Below are positions 15,313-24,417 of a stretch of 33,938 nt of DNA, in pieces (within the stretch, counting starts at the first letter, position 1; every line of letters starts with the position of its first letter). Both the position numbers and the translations under genes were made by a program. Where the stretch lies: assembly GCA_017551515.1 (NCBI GenBank), contig JAFZLK010000089.1, positions 1 to 33,938 of the forward strand, given 5' to 3'. The notes under the pieces are model-generated. The model was not told the origin of the DNA. It ran no database searches and saw only the letters and a program-made list of their open reading frames with translations. The stretch is from Bacteroidales bacterium (lineage in GTDB: Bacteria; Bacteroidota; Bacteroidia; Bacteroidales; ML635J-15).

Positions 15313-16857
15313 ATGAGCACTTTAACTATTGGAATCATCATCGGAGTCGCAGCATTTGCAGGCGGCACAGCACTATCGTTTTTCCTTTGGGATCACATTC
15401 TTGTGAAGAAAAAGAACAAGATTGTAAGCGAAGCCAAGACTGAAGCAGAAGTCATAAAGAAGGAAAAGGAACTCGCCGCAAAGGAAAAATTCCTGCAACT
15501 GAAAGCCGAAAACGACAGAAACTTCAACGAAAAGAACCAGAAGATTGCCGCTGCCGAAAACAGAATCAAGCAGAAGGAAGCCAGCATAACTGCCAAAATG
15601 GAGGAAATGCAACGCGCAAAGAAGGAAAACGACACCCTCCGCGAAAACCTAAACAAACAAATTGAACTTGCAGAAAAGAAGGCAGAAGAACTTGACAAGA
15701 CTCACAAGGCACAGGTTGAAAAACTGGAAAGCCTTTCTGGAATTTCATCAGAGCAGGCAAAGAAGGAACTCATAGAATCAATGCAGGAAAATGCTAAGGC
15801 AGAAGCTATTACGCTTATAAACGACATCATTGACGAGGCAAAAATGACCGCCAACAAGGAAGCGAAACGCATCATCCTCGAAACCATTCAACGCGTTGCA
15901 ACCGAAACCGCCATAGAAAATGCCGTCACCGTATTCCACATCGAAAGCGACGAACTGAAAGGCCGTATCATCGGTCGCGAAGGCCGTAATATCAGGGCGT
16001 TGGAAGCTGCAACCGGCGTTGAAATCGTTGTTGACGACACACCAGAAGCAATACTTCTATCAGCATTCGACCCTGTAAGACGCGAAATTGCAAGACTTTC
16101 TCTGCATCAGCTTGTTACCGATGGTAGAATCCACCCGGCACGTATTGAGGAAGTAGTAAACAAGACTACCAAGCAAATCGAGGAAGAAATCATCGAAGTT
16201 GGTAAGCGCACCTCGATTGACCTTGGCGTACACAACTTGCATCCAGAACTCATCCGCCTCATCGGTAAGATGAAATACCGTTCATCATACGGACAGAACC
16301 TGCTGCAGCACTCACGCGAAGTTGCTAACCTCTGCGCAATTATGGCAGCAGAACTCGGATTGAACACCAAACTTGCAAAACGCGCAGGTCTGCTTCACGA
16401 TATTGGCAAGGTTTCGGACGAAGAACCAGAACTTCCACACGCAATATACGGCATGAAGCTGGCCGAAAAGTACAAGGAAAAGCCTGAGGTATGCAATGCA
16501 ATCGGCGCTCACCACGATGAAACCGAAATGACAAGCCTCATCGCTCCGATAGTACAGATTTGCGATGCTATCTCGGGTGCTCGTCCAGGTGCTCGCCGCG
16601 AAATCGTAGAATCATACATCAAGCGTCTAAAAGACCTAGAAAACCTCGCCCTCTCCTACCCGAGCGTTGTCAAGACCTACGCAATTCAGGCAGGACGCGA
16701 ACTTAGGGTTATCGTTGGTAGTGAAAAGATTACAGATGCTGAATCAGAACAACTAAGCCTCGAAATCGCAAGGCGCGTTCAGAACGAAATGACTTATCCT
16801 GGACAAGTAAAAATTACAGTCATCAGGGAAACAAGATCGGTAAACTATGCAAAGTAA
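15313..16857 (+). CDS. rny: Ribonuclease Y
   Basis: The 514-residue product has an N-terminal membrane anchor (about 5-27, [20 protein letters not shown]). A long charged coiled coil runs to about residue 185. A KH RNA-binding domain follows, with [15 protein letters not shown] (217-231), then an HD phosphohydrolase domain with LLHDIGK (His362, Asp363). This is the full RNase Y architecture: an inner-membrane endoribonuclease that starts mRNA decay. Length is normal. The start ATG follows an AT-dinucleotide run and lies 23 nt after the probable 6S RNA end. The last codons overlap the next gene by 11 nt. Confidence 0.95.
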   Translation: MSTLTIGIIIGVAAFAGGTALSFFLWDHILVKKKNKIVSEAKTEAEVIKKEKELAAKEKFLQLKAENDRNFNEKNQKIAAAENRIKQKEASITAKMEEMQRAKKENDTLRENLNKQIELAEKKAEELDKTHKAQVEKLESLSGISSEQAKKELIESMQENAKAEAITLINDIIDEAKMTANKEAKRIILETIQRVATETAIENAVTVFHIESDELKGRIIGREGRNIRALEAATGVEIVVDDTPEAILLSAFDPVRREIARLSLHQLVTDGRIHPARIEEVVNKTTKQIEEEIIEVGKRTSIDLGVHNLHPELIRLIGKMKYRSSYGQNLLQHSREVANLCAIMAAELGLNTKLAKRAGLLHDIGKVSDEEPELPHAIYGMKLAEKYKEKPEVCNAIGAHHDETEMTSLIAPIVQICDAISGARPGARREIVESYIKRLKDLENLALSYPSVVKTYAIQAGRELRVIVGSEKITDAESEQLSLEIARRVQNEMTYPGQVKITVIRETRSVNYAK

Positions 16858-17839
16858 AGGTATTCTACACGATTCTAAGGTACTGGTAACAGGCGGTGCC
16901 GGATTTATCGGTTCCAACATTGTTGAGCGTCTGCTAACTCAAAACAACACAATCGTATGTCTTGACAATTTCTCAACTGGCAAGCGTGAAAACATTGAAC
17001 CCTTTATGAGCGACAGCAACTTTACGCTCATCGAAGGCGACATCCGCGACCTTGAAACATGCCGCAAAGCTTGCGAAGGAATTGAAATCGTACTTCACGA
17101 AGCTGCCCTTGGGTCAGTGCCTCGCAGTATAAACGACCCAATTACAACCAACGCGGTTAACATTGGAGGATTCCTCAATATGATTGTCGCAGCACGCGAT
17201 GCAAAAGTTAAACGCTTCGTATATGCAGCAAGCTCATCTACTTACGGTGATTCAAAGACATTGCCCAAAGTTGAGGGAAATATTGGCAAACCACTGTCAC
17301 CATACGCAATAACAAAGTACGTAGATGAACTTTACGCAAGTATTTTCGGCAAACTTTACGGCATAAGTACCATTGGCTTAAGGTATTTCAATGTGTTCGG
17401 CAAACGTCAAGACCCAGAAAGTGCATACGCGGCAGTTTTCCCGAAGTTCATCAAGGCACTCATAAACCACAAGTCGCCTGTAATCTATGGAGATGGCGAG
17501 CAGTCGAGGGATTTCACATACATTGACAATGTAATACAGGCAAATGAATTAGCAGCGACAACCACAAATCCAGAAGCCGAAAATACGGTTTTCAACGTTG
17601 CATTCGGAGAAAGCAATTCGCTCAATAATCTTTCCTCTGAGTTAATCACCTATCTATCAGAATTCGACAAAAAAATTGCAAATATTAAAATTGAACATGG
17701 TCCCGAAAGACTCGGCGATATCCGCGATTCGCTTGCGTCAATTGAAAAAGCCAAACGGATTCTGGGATACAATCCCCAATTCGATGTCCACGAAGGACTG
17801 AAACACGCAATAAAATGGTATTACGAATACTTGAAATAA
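16847..17839 (+). CDS. NAD-dependent epimerase, UDP-GlcNAc 4-epimerase (WbpP-like)
   Basis: The 330-residue product is an extended SDR enzyme: [11 protein letters not shown] (about 14-24) binds NAD, SSSTYGD (130-135) supplies the catalytic Ser/Thr region, and Tyr153 and Lys157 in [12 protein letters not shown] form the active pair. [16 protein letters not shown] is characteristic of the WbpP/VipB group that interconverts UDP-GlcNAc and UDP-GalNAc or their uronates. Substrate is therefore inferred; dTDP- or other UDP-sugars remain possible. The ATG lies inside the end of rny (11-nt overlap), implying translational coupling. A strong terminator follows the stop immediately. Confidence 0.88.
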   Translation: MQSKGILHDSKVLVTGGAGFIGSNIVERLLTQNNTIVCLDNFSTGKRENIEPFMSDSNFTLIEGDIRDLETCRKACEGIEIVLHEAALGSVPRSINDPITTNAVNIGGFLNMIVAARDAKVKRFVYAASSSTYGDSKTLPKVEGNIGKPLSPYAITKYVDELYASIFGKLYGISTIGLRYFNVFGKRQDPESAYAAVFPKFIKALINHKSPVIYGDGEQSRDFTYIDNVIQANELAATTTNPEAENTVFNVAFGESNSLNNLSSELITYLSEFDKKIANIKIEHGPERLGDIRDSLASIEKAKRILGYNPQFDVHEGLKHAIKWYYEYLK

Positions 17840-17866
17840 AAAAAGCCCCGAATTGGGGCTTTTTTA
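17838..17866. terminator. Bidirectional terminator between the epimerase and hsdM
   Basis: AAAAAAGCCCC-GAATT-GGGGCTTTTTT is a strong GC stem flanked by A and T runs, so it can end transcription from both sides. It lies between two convergent genes, directly after the epimerase stop codon and 9 nt from the hsdM stop codon. Confidence 0.9.
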
Positions 17867-17874
17867 TTGAACAT

Positions 17875-19386
17875 CTATTTCTCTAAATCCTCAATTATAT
17901 TCTTGAAGCATTTCAAACTGCTTTCGATATTCTCAACAATGTCGGCAGCAATTTCCTCCGGCTCGGGAAGATTATCAAGGTCGGTTAGGCTCTTGTCCTT
18001 TATCCAGAATATGTCGAGGTTTGTTTTGTCGCGGGCAACAATCTCATCGTAAGTGAACTTACGCCAACGACCTTCGGGATTTTCCTCGCTCCAAGTTTCG
18101 GTACGCAGATTGCGATTTTCGGGATTATAGCACTTGATAAAATCGGACAAGTCTTCGAATGTTAGCGGAGACTTCTTTAGCGTGTGGTGAATGTTGGTGC
18201 GATAGTCGTAAATCCCAATGTTTCTGGTCTGCACTTCCTTGCTTGCGGGACGATTGTCGAAGAAAAGTACATTTGCCTTTACTCCGTTGGCATAGAAAAT
18301 ACCTGTAGGCAGGCGAAGAATAGTGTGCAGTTCGGTGGTTTTCATCAGTTGCTTGCGAATCTCCTCGCCCGCTCCACCTTCGAAAAGCACATTGTCGGGC
18401 AAAACAACCGCCGCCTGACCATTGATTTTCAGCAAGGTCTTGATATGCTGAAGGAAATTCAACTGCTTGTTGGAAGTGGTTTCCCAGAAATCCTGACGGT
18501 TGTAACTCAAATCCTCCTTCTCCACTTCGCCGTCCTCGTTGGTAATGGTAATGCTGCTCTTTTTTCCGAAAGGCGGATTGGTAAGCACATAGTCGTAGCG
18601 GTTGCCTGTGTCGGACACAAGGGCATCGTTGGGCGAAATGAAATCCTCGCTGTCGAGTTCGCCAATGTTGTGCAGATAAAGATTCATCAGGCACAGACGG
18701 CGGGTATTGGCAACAATCTCGTTGCCGAAGAATGTCTTTTTCTTCAGAAATTGCTTCTGGTCTTTGTTCAAAGGCTGCGAAGCAATGTGGTCGTACGAAG
18801 CGAGAAAGAAACCGCCAGTTCCGCAAGCTGGGTCTATTATGGTTTTCTCGGGTTTCGGACGCACGCACTCCACCATTGCACGAATCAGCGCACGGGGCGT
18901 AAAATACTGACCAGCACCGCTCTTGGTATCTTCGGCATTCTTTTCGAGCAAACCCTCGTAAATTTTGCCTTTGACGTCGGAGCCCATCAGCGACCAATTT
19001 TCTCGGTTAATCATCTCGATTACGCGAAGCAATTTGGCAGGATCCTGAATCTTGTTCTGGCTCTTGGTGTAGATTTGCCCCAACATTCCTTTCTCCGTTC
19101 CAAGGCTGCGAAGCATCTGCACATAGTAGGCCTCCAATTCGGCACCACGCTTGCTTGTGAGAGTTTCCCAGTCGCACATTTCACCGCCGGGGATTTCCTT
19201 TCCTTCGGCATCCTTCAGGCGCGGAAACTTCAATCCCTTGTTGTAAGGCGGTTTGTTCATCTCGTCGGCCATCTTCAAAAAGAGCAGATATGTGATTTGC
19301 TCCAAATAGTCGCCGTAACTTACGCCATCGTCGCGAAGGACATTGGCCATATTCCAGATTTTCGATATTATTGTTGATTCGGTCAT
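17875..19386 (-). CDS. hsdM: Type I restriction-modification DNA methyltransferase subunit
   Basis: The 503-residue product has the N-terminal HsdM helical domain (about 5-125) and the N6-adenine methyltransferase domain. GAGQYFTPRALIRAMV lies near 157-172, the SAM-binding motif DPACGTGGFFL at 185-195, and the catalytic NPPF at 270-273. With HsdS it forms the modification enzyme that methylates adenines in a bipartite target. The frame is intact and full length. Its ATG overlaps the RAYT stop by 4 nt (ATGA), so translation may be coupled to the transposase rather than to hsdS, which is unusual. Order on the minus strand is hsdR, ABC-3C module, hsdS, RAYT, hsdM. Plus-strand open frames here, including one of nearly 400 codons, are shadows. 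Confidence 0.95.
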   Translation of the reverse strand: MTESTIISKIWNMANVLRDDGVSYGDYLEQITYLLFLKMADEMNKPPYNKGLKFPRLKDAEGKEIPGGEMCDWETLTSKRGAELEAYYVQMLRSLGTEKGMLGQIYTKSQNKIQDPAKLLRVIEMINRENWSLMGSDVKGKIYEGLLEKNAEDTKSGAGQYFTPRALIRAMVECVRPKPEKTIIDPACGTGGFFLASYDHIASQPLNKDQKQFLKKKTFFGNEIVANTRRLCLMNLYLHNIGELDSEDFISPNDALVSDTGNRYDYVLTNPPFGKKSSITITNEDGEVEKEDLSYNRQDFWETTSNKQLNFLQHIKTLLKINGQAAVVLPDNVLFEGGAGEEIRKQLMKTTELHTILRLPTGIFYANGVKANVLFFDNRPASKEVQTRNIGIYDYRTNIHHTLKKSPLTFEDLSDFIKCYNPENRNLRTETWSEENPEGRWRKFTYDEIVARDKTNLDIFWIKDKSLTDLDNLPEPEEIAADIVENIESSLKCFKNIIEDLEK

Positions 19387-20006
19387 TGTTGTTGAAATTT
19401 ATCTTCTTTCCAATTTTTTCGATTATTATTTATATAGGTTTGAATTTTTGTTAATGCATCATTATTACGGACAATATTGTCATAAAAACGGGATTGCCAT
19501 GCGAAATCGTATCCTAAACGATGTGCATGTTTTGAAACCGCAGATTTATATGATCCCACAATGGATGATAATGTATTCGTCCCTTGGTGTTGGAATCGTT
19601 GTTGTCCAATGGTTTTCGGTTTATCAATGGGCAATTTGTTTGGTATTTCATCGCACGATTTTGTCGTGGCAACGGTAGGGACAACGCATGCGTTGTCCCT
19701 ACCGTTGTCCCCGGTTCCTCCATTATTATTAATCACAATTATGCCATGTATATGATTCGGCATAACCACAAATGCGTCCAATTCAATATTGTCGAAATGG
19801 TTTTTTAATTCGTACCATAAAACATCGGCGATGGCACCAACGGGCGACAAATGCATTTCGTTATTGATGATTTCGCCAAAATAATGATCCCTATCTTTTG
19901 TGCAAATGGTAACGAAATAAATTGCATTCCATCCGTAATCCCAATTTTGCAATCTTGTTGACGCAGAACGATATTTATTTTGATATTTGTCATTATGTAA
20001 TTCCAT
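19383..20006 (-). CDS. REP-associated tyrosine transposase (RAYT, IS200-like Y1)
   Basis: The 207-residue product is an HUH-fold single-strand transposase. It shows NAIYFVTICTKDRDHYFGEI (about 27-46), the HUH motif in VMPNHIHGIIVI with His85 and His87, and catalytic Tyr175 in WQSRFYDNIVRN. The first third and last third are conserved in character. The middle (about 93-145) is a low-complexity linker containing the translated 38-bp palindrome (residues 100-113). The gene is intact and overlaps the hsdM start by 4 nt. It sits inside the restriction-modification operon, 225 nt after hsdS. Family knowledge: RAYTs are usually domesticated single-copy genes that act on REP palindromes. Confidence 0.9.
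   Translation of the reverse strand: MELHNDKYQNKYRSASTRLQNWDYGWNAIYFVTICTKDRDHYFGEIINNEMHLSPVGAIADVLWYELKNHFDNIELDAFVVMPNHIHGIIVINNNGGTGDNGRDNACVVPTVATTKSCDEIPNKLPIDKPKTIGQQRFQHQGTNTLSSIVGSYKSAVSKHAHRLGYDFAWQSRFYDNIVRNNDALTKIQTYINNNRKNWKEDKFQQQ
19670..19707. repeat. 38-bp perfect palindrome inside the RAYT reading frame
   Basis: The half-site CAACGGTAGGGACAACGCA (19670-19688) is followed without spacing by its exact reverse complement (19689-19707), centred on GCATGC. It is read in frame by the transposase as part of its variable linker. GTAGGGACAAC...GTTGTCCCTAC has the look of a REP element, so the transposase gene may carry a copy of its own target. Confidence 0.9.
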
Positions 20007-20170
20007 TGCCCAAATATATTGTTTTTGCAGAACATGATAAAGAAAATGTTAGATAATTTTACATTTATGCACTATATGATACACATAATCATTTTTAACA
20101 ACCGCCTTATTTACAAATAATTGCCATGATTTTTGCACCATTTTCAATACCTATGAAAATAATGCAATCT

Positions 20171-20226
20171 CAATTTATCGGTTAAATAACCTATAAACAC
20201 AATCTATCGGCTAAACAACCTATAAA
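20171..20226. repeat. Two 27-bp direct repeats downstream of hsdS
   Basis: CAATYTATCGGYTAAAYAAC-CTATAAA occurs at 20171-20197 and 20200-20226, a 29-bp period, with three transitions between copies. The second copy ends 6 nt before the hsdS stop codon. The rest of the 225-bp gap to the RAYT gene is AT-rich and shows no gene. The repeats may be a duplication scar or a recombination or termination-related element. Confidence 0.65.
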
Positions 20227-20231
20227 TCACC

Positions 20232-21473
20232 TTACACTAACTCCCCGCTAAATGCCTTTTTGAGTATGCTTTGCCTCAGTGCCTCGGTCTTTTGCAACGA
20301 TTCGGCAATGTGTGCCTCGGCTGCCTCGGCCTGCGACAGGCGCGATTCTATCTCCTCAACTATGCGCTGCTGCTCGGAAAGTGGAGGAAGAGAAACTCCT
20401 AAATTCTCTAAAAAATCAACATTTATATTTTTCTGTGCGGTTGCCGAAGCCTTGTTTTCAATCTCTTGCTTGATTAATTGAATGAAAAGGTTAAAATAAT
20501 CAAGACTTAACTTATCTTCCTGCGCAAGAATACCAACGACACTATCAGGAAAACATGCATCGAATCCCAAATAAGCTGTTTCTGCAATATTTGCTGCTAT
20601 GGTTAAACACAATGTTCCTTTCGGCCACAAACGGCTTTGTGCTAACCCTTTTTCTGAATATGTTTGAGAAAATGTTGTTATTGTTCCACCATTAGCTTCA
20701 CGAATTTCTCCTGTCTGTATAAATGGATATTTACCTCCAAATAATGATTTGTCATTTCTAGGTCTATGTTTCGACCGCCCGCGTTTGATTTCTGCCACTT
20801 CTCCCAACTTCACCGTTTCCCATTTCCCATCTTCATTGTTCAGCCAATGGTTTAGCACCGCCTGCCTGTATGTTTTGAGTTGCTGCTGTGCGGCGCGCAG
20901 GTGCTCCACGGCTTTGTCGAGTTCGGCAAAAAGGGATTCTATGCGGGAAACTATTTGGTGTTGGGTGGCGAGAGGGGGAAGAGGAATTGGGATGGTTAAA
21001 TAATCATTGAATTTTAGATTTCTTAAATTATTACTACCTGCTTGATATTTAATAATCTCTCCTGTAGAATAGAAAAATTTCAAATAATGATTCAAAAACA
21101 CAGAATCAACCACGCTAATATTAGGCCTTATTAATCTTAAAAAATTGGTGCATAGTACTTTCTTGCCTTTGAAATTATCCAAAACATCTTTCGTGATAAC
21201 CTCCGTTCTTCCAACGGGTTGTTCTGGCCCACCTCCAGAAATCTCAACGATAATATCACCTTCTTTCAATTGTCTTTTCAACAAGTTTGTTGATTTTATT
21301 TTCCTCAAAGCAGCTGTCGAACCTTTCTCACTTGCCCAATTTTTATATTCAGCACCTCTTATACAGTATGCCAATTCGTAAGAATCGTCTTGAAAACTGG
21401 GGTCTTTCCCCCAATCTCCTCCAATAGCATCCGTTATTATTTCGCCTAATTTGTATGTTGGGTAAGTGGACAT
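20232..21473 (-). CDS. hsdS: Type I restriction-modification specificity subunit
   Basis: The 413-residue product has two target recognition domains (about 1-155 and 218-365). Each is followed by a conserved helical spacer: IPLPPLATQHQIVSRIESLF to YRQAVLNHW (about 160-212) and SLPPLSEQQRIVEEIESRLS to ILKKAFSGELV (about 365-413). It recognises the two half-sites of a bipartite DNA target and docks the methyltransferase subunits. The frame is intact. It begins 16 nt after the DUF2326 ATPase stop, so it appears co-transcribed with the ABC-3C module rather than directly with hsdM. Direct repeats follow its stop codon. No second partial hsdS or inverted copy is seen in the window, so there is no sign of a shufflon. 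Confidence 0.93.
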   Translation of the reverse strand: MSTYPTYKLGEIITDAIGGDWGKDPSFQDDSYELAYCIRGAEYKNWASEKGSTAALRKIKSTNLLKRQLKEGDIIVEISGGGPEQPVGRTEVITKDVLDNFKGKKVLCTNFLRLIRPNISVVDSVFLNHYLKFFYSTGEIIKYQAGSNNLRNLKFNDYLTIPIPLPPLATQHQIVSRIESLFAELDKAVEHLRAAQQQLKTYRQAVLNHWLNNEDGKWETVKLGEVAEIKRGRSKHRPRNDKSLFGGKYPFIQTGEIREANGGTITTFSQTYSEKGLAQSRLWPKGTLCLTIAANIAETAYLGFDACFPDSVVGILAQEDKLSLDYFNLFIQLIKQEIENKASATAQKNINVDFLENLGVSLPPLSEQQRIVEEIESRLSQAEAAEAHIAESLQKTEALRQSILKKAFSGELV

Positions 21474-21489
21474 TTATACGAACAAATGG

Positions 21490-23250
21490 TTAGAAACTAT
21501 GTTTAAACAATTTTCCTTCATCATTTCGGTCGTTTAATTGCAAACATATTTCCGAAGATTGGATAGGATATATAGTTCCATCAAGCATTCTTGGTATATC
21601 GGAATCAATTGAAGAAACAATATATTGAATACCATACTGTTGGCAAACGCTTTTAACATAATCAAGCAAACGCACTTTAATGCGGTCATCAAGCCCTTCT
21701 AATATCCCATCGTGGTACACGAATTTGAAAAATGATTTTTGTGAATAATGGATTAACAATGTCAAATCAAATGCGGCGCATAACAATTTTTTATATGAAG
21801 TTCCATTAGCCTCGGATGTGGTTGCTTGTTGTAAATTTTGATAATCAGCAGAATAATCCACATTACCCTTTTGATTCTGTTTCAAGGAAATAATGGCATT
21901 TGTCCCCACTACTTCAGTAATGATTTGATTGAAGATTCTACGTATGTCTGCGTGCTTTTGTAGGTTTATAGCATTGTTTATATCATCCTTCGCTTGAACT
22001 AAATCCCTATCTATCTCTTTTATGTTTTCATTTATTTCAATAGTTCTATCAATAAGTTGTAATTTTACATTAAGCATTTTTAAATCTGATTCAACTTCTG
22101 ATAGTTGCTTTTGATATTGCTTAAATTTTGTGTATGAATCAGTTTCTATCAAAAAAGCAAGTTTATCTGTTTTATCCGCTTCCAATGCTTTAATTTGGTT
22201 GTCAATTTCATTGTATTCGGATTGCAGTTTCTTCAAATTCTCCGATATGTATTTTTTCCGTTCTACTGAAATGGCATAATTAAACGCTTCCAGTTCTGAA
22301 TATTTCTTTTTCAATTCATTCGGGAAAAACAAATTGGTGTCGTCGTATAATTCCTGCAACTTTTGCAAGTTAATTTCGGAAACAGATTGACGTAATGCAT
22401 TTTCTGCTTTTTGCAATTCATAATTCAGCCTATATCTTTCTGTATTAAGGATTTGTATTTGAGCATCTATGTTTTCAATTACATCTTTAGTTATATTCCT
22501 ATCGTGAGCATAAAAGTTAAATTTGTCAATAGATTGTTCTGCTGATATTTTTTCCTGATTCTTAATATCTATTAAGCCTAATATTCTATCTTTTTCTTCG
22601 GGATTTACATTAGCCTCCTGTTTTATGGATTTAATGGCATTTTTTTTATCTTCAATTAATTGGTCAAGTTCGTATTTTTTAGCAATTAAATTTCCATCGA
22701 AACCAAGTAGTTCGAAGACAAATGGTTTCCAATCGGAATGGTCTCCTTTAAATTTTCCTAATTGAAAAACATCCAAATAGTCTTGTTGTGTCCTTAAAAA
22801 ATAGGTCACAGATTTTCTATATGGCCAATTAGAAACCACATCAAACCCAAGATATTCATTCAATTTATCTTTTGCCTTATCATAAGCCATATTTTCGAAA
22901 TCCCATATATCAGGAACAGAAAAATCAGCCAATGATACATCGTTTATCTTAAATGATATTTTAGTGGGTGAGTCAATAGCACGTTTAATAATCAAGTATT
23001 CCCCATTATTAAGTTTAATTTCCAAATAAAAAATCTGTCCTTTGAAAAAAGAATTTGATAAAAGATCTCCTTTCTTGGGGGAACGACATAATAGAAGGAA
23101 GTCTATAACTCGTAACAACGAAGTCTTGCCTAGATTGTGCGTATCTCTTTTGTTTGCAACATCTTGTATAGTTGCCAAAACCACATTAAATCCATCATTA
23201 AATTTAATGTTGGTAAAATTCTTATTTGAAAATATTCTAACAAGTTTCAT
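21490..23250 (-). CDS. ABC-3C system ATPase, DUF2326 family SMC-like protein
   Basis: The 586-residue product begins MKLVRIFSNKNFTNIKFNDG. It has a P-loop at about 39-45 (NLGKTSLL with Gly41, Lys42, Thr43) without the usual first glycine. A long coiled-coil region runs from about 190 to 430. The C-terminal ATPase half has KFVYHDGILEGLDDR (509-523), a hallmark of DUF2326. This is the RecN/SMC-like ABC ATPase layout. Family knowledge: DUF2326 ATPases are the motor or sensor of ABC-three-component systems, predicted conflict systems in which a small middle component and an effector-bearing protein accompany the ATPase. Both partners lie directly upstream, 2-3 nt apart. Cytoplasmic. Confidence 0.82.
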   Translation of the reverse strand: MKLVRIFSNKNFTNIKFNDGFNVVLATIQDVANKRDTHNLGKTSLLRVIDFLLLCRSPKKGDLLSNSFFKGQIFYLEIKLNNGEYLIIKRAIDSPTKISFKINDVSLADFSVPDIWDFENMAYDKAKDKLNEYLGFDVVSNWPYRKSVTYFLRTQQDYLDVFQLGKFKGDHSDWKPFVFELLGFDGNLIAKKYELDQLIEDKKNAIKSIKQEANVNPEEKDRILGLIDIKNQEKISAEQSIDKFNFYAHDRNITKDVIENIDAQIQILNTERYRLNYELQKAENALRQSVSEINLQKLQELYDDTNLFFPNELKKKYSELEAFNYAISVERKKYISENLKKLQSEYNEIDNQIKALEADKTDKLAFLIETDSYTKFKQYQKQLSEVESDLKMLNVKLQLIDRTIEINENIKEIDRDLVQAKDDINNAINLQKHADIRRIFNQIITEVVGTNAIISLKQNQKGNVDYSADYQNLQQATTSEANGTSYKKLLCAAFDLTLLIHYSQKSFFKFVYHDGILEGLDDRIKVRLLDYVKSVCQQYGIQYIVSSIDSDIPRMLDGTIYPIQSSEICLQLNDRNDEGKLFKHSF

Positions 23251-23252
23251 AA

Positions 23253-23486
23253 CTATAGGCTTATAAATGAATCAAGTTCTTGCTTATATGCGATTTTATC
23301 CAAAAGGAAAAGAAAAGACAGCGAGTATTCAAAATTATCACCGACACTTTTACCTACAGTCTGGACAATATAGTTTTTTAATTCATCGTATTTTATTATG
23401 CCATTACGTTGAATCTCTTTTAATTCCAATCCCGCTATGTAGGGAACTGAATACTTTATGCTTGTATTTTTGTCTGGGGCTAACAT
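23253..23486 (-). CDS. ABC-three-component system middle component (MC6-like)
   Basis: The 77-residue product reads MLAPDKNTSIKYSVPYIAGL and continues with a helix ending SLSFLFLLDKIAYKQ. It has no signal peptide; the N-terminal LxPDK, a helical middle and a hydrophobic FxxxLxFLFLLDKI segment fit the small middle component 6 group of ABC-3C systems. The call rests mainly on size and on its place between the effector and DUF2326 genes, with gaps of 3 and 2 nt. In such systems the middle component is thought to link the ATPase to the effector. Too small for function to be proved from sequence. Confidence 0.72.
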   Translation of the reverse strand: MLAPDKNTSIKYSVPYIAGLELKEIQRNGIIKYDELKNYIVQTVGKSVGDNFEYSLSFLFLLDKIAYKQELDSFISL

Positions 23487-23489
23487 AAA

Positions 23490-24413
23490 TTATTCCTTTT
23501 TGCCAATATCACAATTACAATACATATAATGCAACAACACCCTCACAAGGCGTTTTTTACCTTTCAAATCATTTGAATTATGGTGCAACACATAGTTGTA
23601 AATATAATCTATGACATTCTCAAAACCACCAAACCTATCTCTATAAATTGTTATTTTGGAATTCAATTCTGCCACTGCGTCGTCATACCAATCCCTTATT
23701 TCTGCGTTAATAGGCTCTGATAAGAAATCTTGTATATTTCGGAACAGAGAAAAATCCCTACTTATTACATTACCGAAATACTCCTCACTCAAATTATTCA
23801 ACCTGTTTTTTTCTGGTAAATCAATTTTTGAAAAATCGACAATGGAATTTGACAAATAGTCTGTTTCCAATGCTTCCTTTATTGATAAAACAACATCGTG
23901 TATATCAGAATCATCAAATTCTAATGGCATAAGCAATTTATCAAGTCCTGCCATTTTTGCCACATCAGGGAATTGAACCAGATATTGTTGTATTTTTTCT
24001 TCAGCTATGATATTATTCTCTACTCCAGTTTCTTCTTTTATGCGATTAACTATTTTTGAATCAGCATCTCCCGGTAATTTTCTGTTTGTAAATAACAAAT
24101 AATAGTCAATCTCACCATTAGATTTAAGTTTCTTTATTTTTTCAATTTCATCTCCTACTATTTTTGTTTTAAAATCATAATCGGAGCAACTTGCCTGAAT
24201 TTTATCAGTATGTTTAGCTTGAATTATTATGTTTCCTTTCCAAGGACTATTTTTACTAGGGAAGCAATTTGCTGTCCCTGAAAATCGACCATCTTTTCCG
24301 CCGTCTCGTCCTTTAGCAAAAGGAATAACACCTTCTCCAAGAATCTTCTTACATATTAATGTAACCAAATTCTCGAAATCATTCTCATTTTGATCATATA
24401 ACGGATATTTCAT
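23490..24413 (-). CDS. ABC-3C effector: restriction-endonuclease-fold nuclease with C-terminal dock
   Basis: The 307-residue product carries an N-terminal restriction-endonuclease-fold domain. Glu14 lies in NDFENLVTLI, GRDGGKDGRFSG at 35-46 provides Asp41 (and Asp37), and NIIIQAKHT at 61-69 provides the Gln65-x-Lys67 metal and catalytic motif. This is the Mrr-like D...QxK pattern for DNA cleavage. YYLLFTNRKLPGDA near 105-118 is part of the same fold. Residues about 190-307 (from DFSKIDLPEKN to LVRVLLHYMYCN) would be the C-terminal domain that docks on the other ABC-3C proteins. The next gene follows after 3 nt. A -7 box lies just before the ATG, so the module may be expressed apart from hsdR. 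Probable role: nuclease effector in anti-phage or anti-plasmid defence. Confidence 0.78.
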   Translation of the reverse strand: MKYPLYDQNENDFENLVTLICKKILGEGVIPFAKGRDGGKDGRFSGTANCFPSKNSPWKGNIIIQAKHTDKIQASCSDYDFKTKIVGDEIEKIKKLKSNGEIDYYLLFTNRKLPGDADSKIVNRIKEETGVENNIIAEEKIQQYLVQFPDVAKMAGLDKLLMPLEFDDSDIHDVVLSIKEALETDYLSNSIVDFSKIDLPEKNRLNNLSEEYFGNVISRDFSLFRNIQDFLSEPINAEIRDWYDDAVAELNSKITIYRDRFGGFENVIDYIYNYVLHHNSNDLKGKKRLVRVLLHYMYCNCDIGKKE

Positions 24414-24417
24414 ATTG

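Noticed and set aside
18184..19377. 397-codon plus-strand frame
   Set aside because: Antisense shadow of hsdM, which has all methyltransferase motifs.
17875..24413. BREX, DISARM or other large defence island
   Set aside because: No PglZ, PglX, BrxL or DrmA-type genes are present; the content is fully explained by type I restriction-modification, ABC-3C and RAYT.
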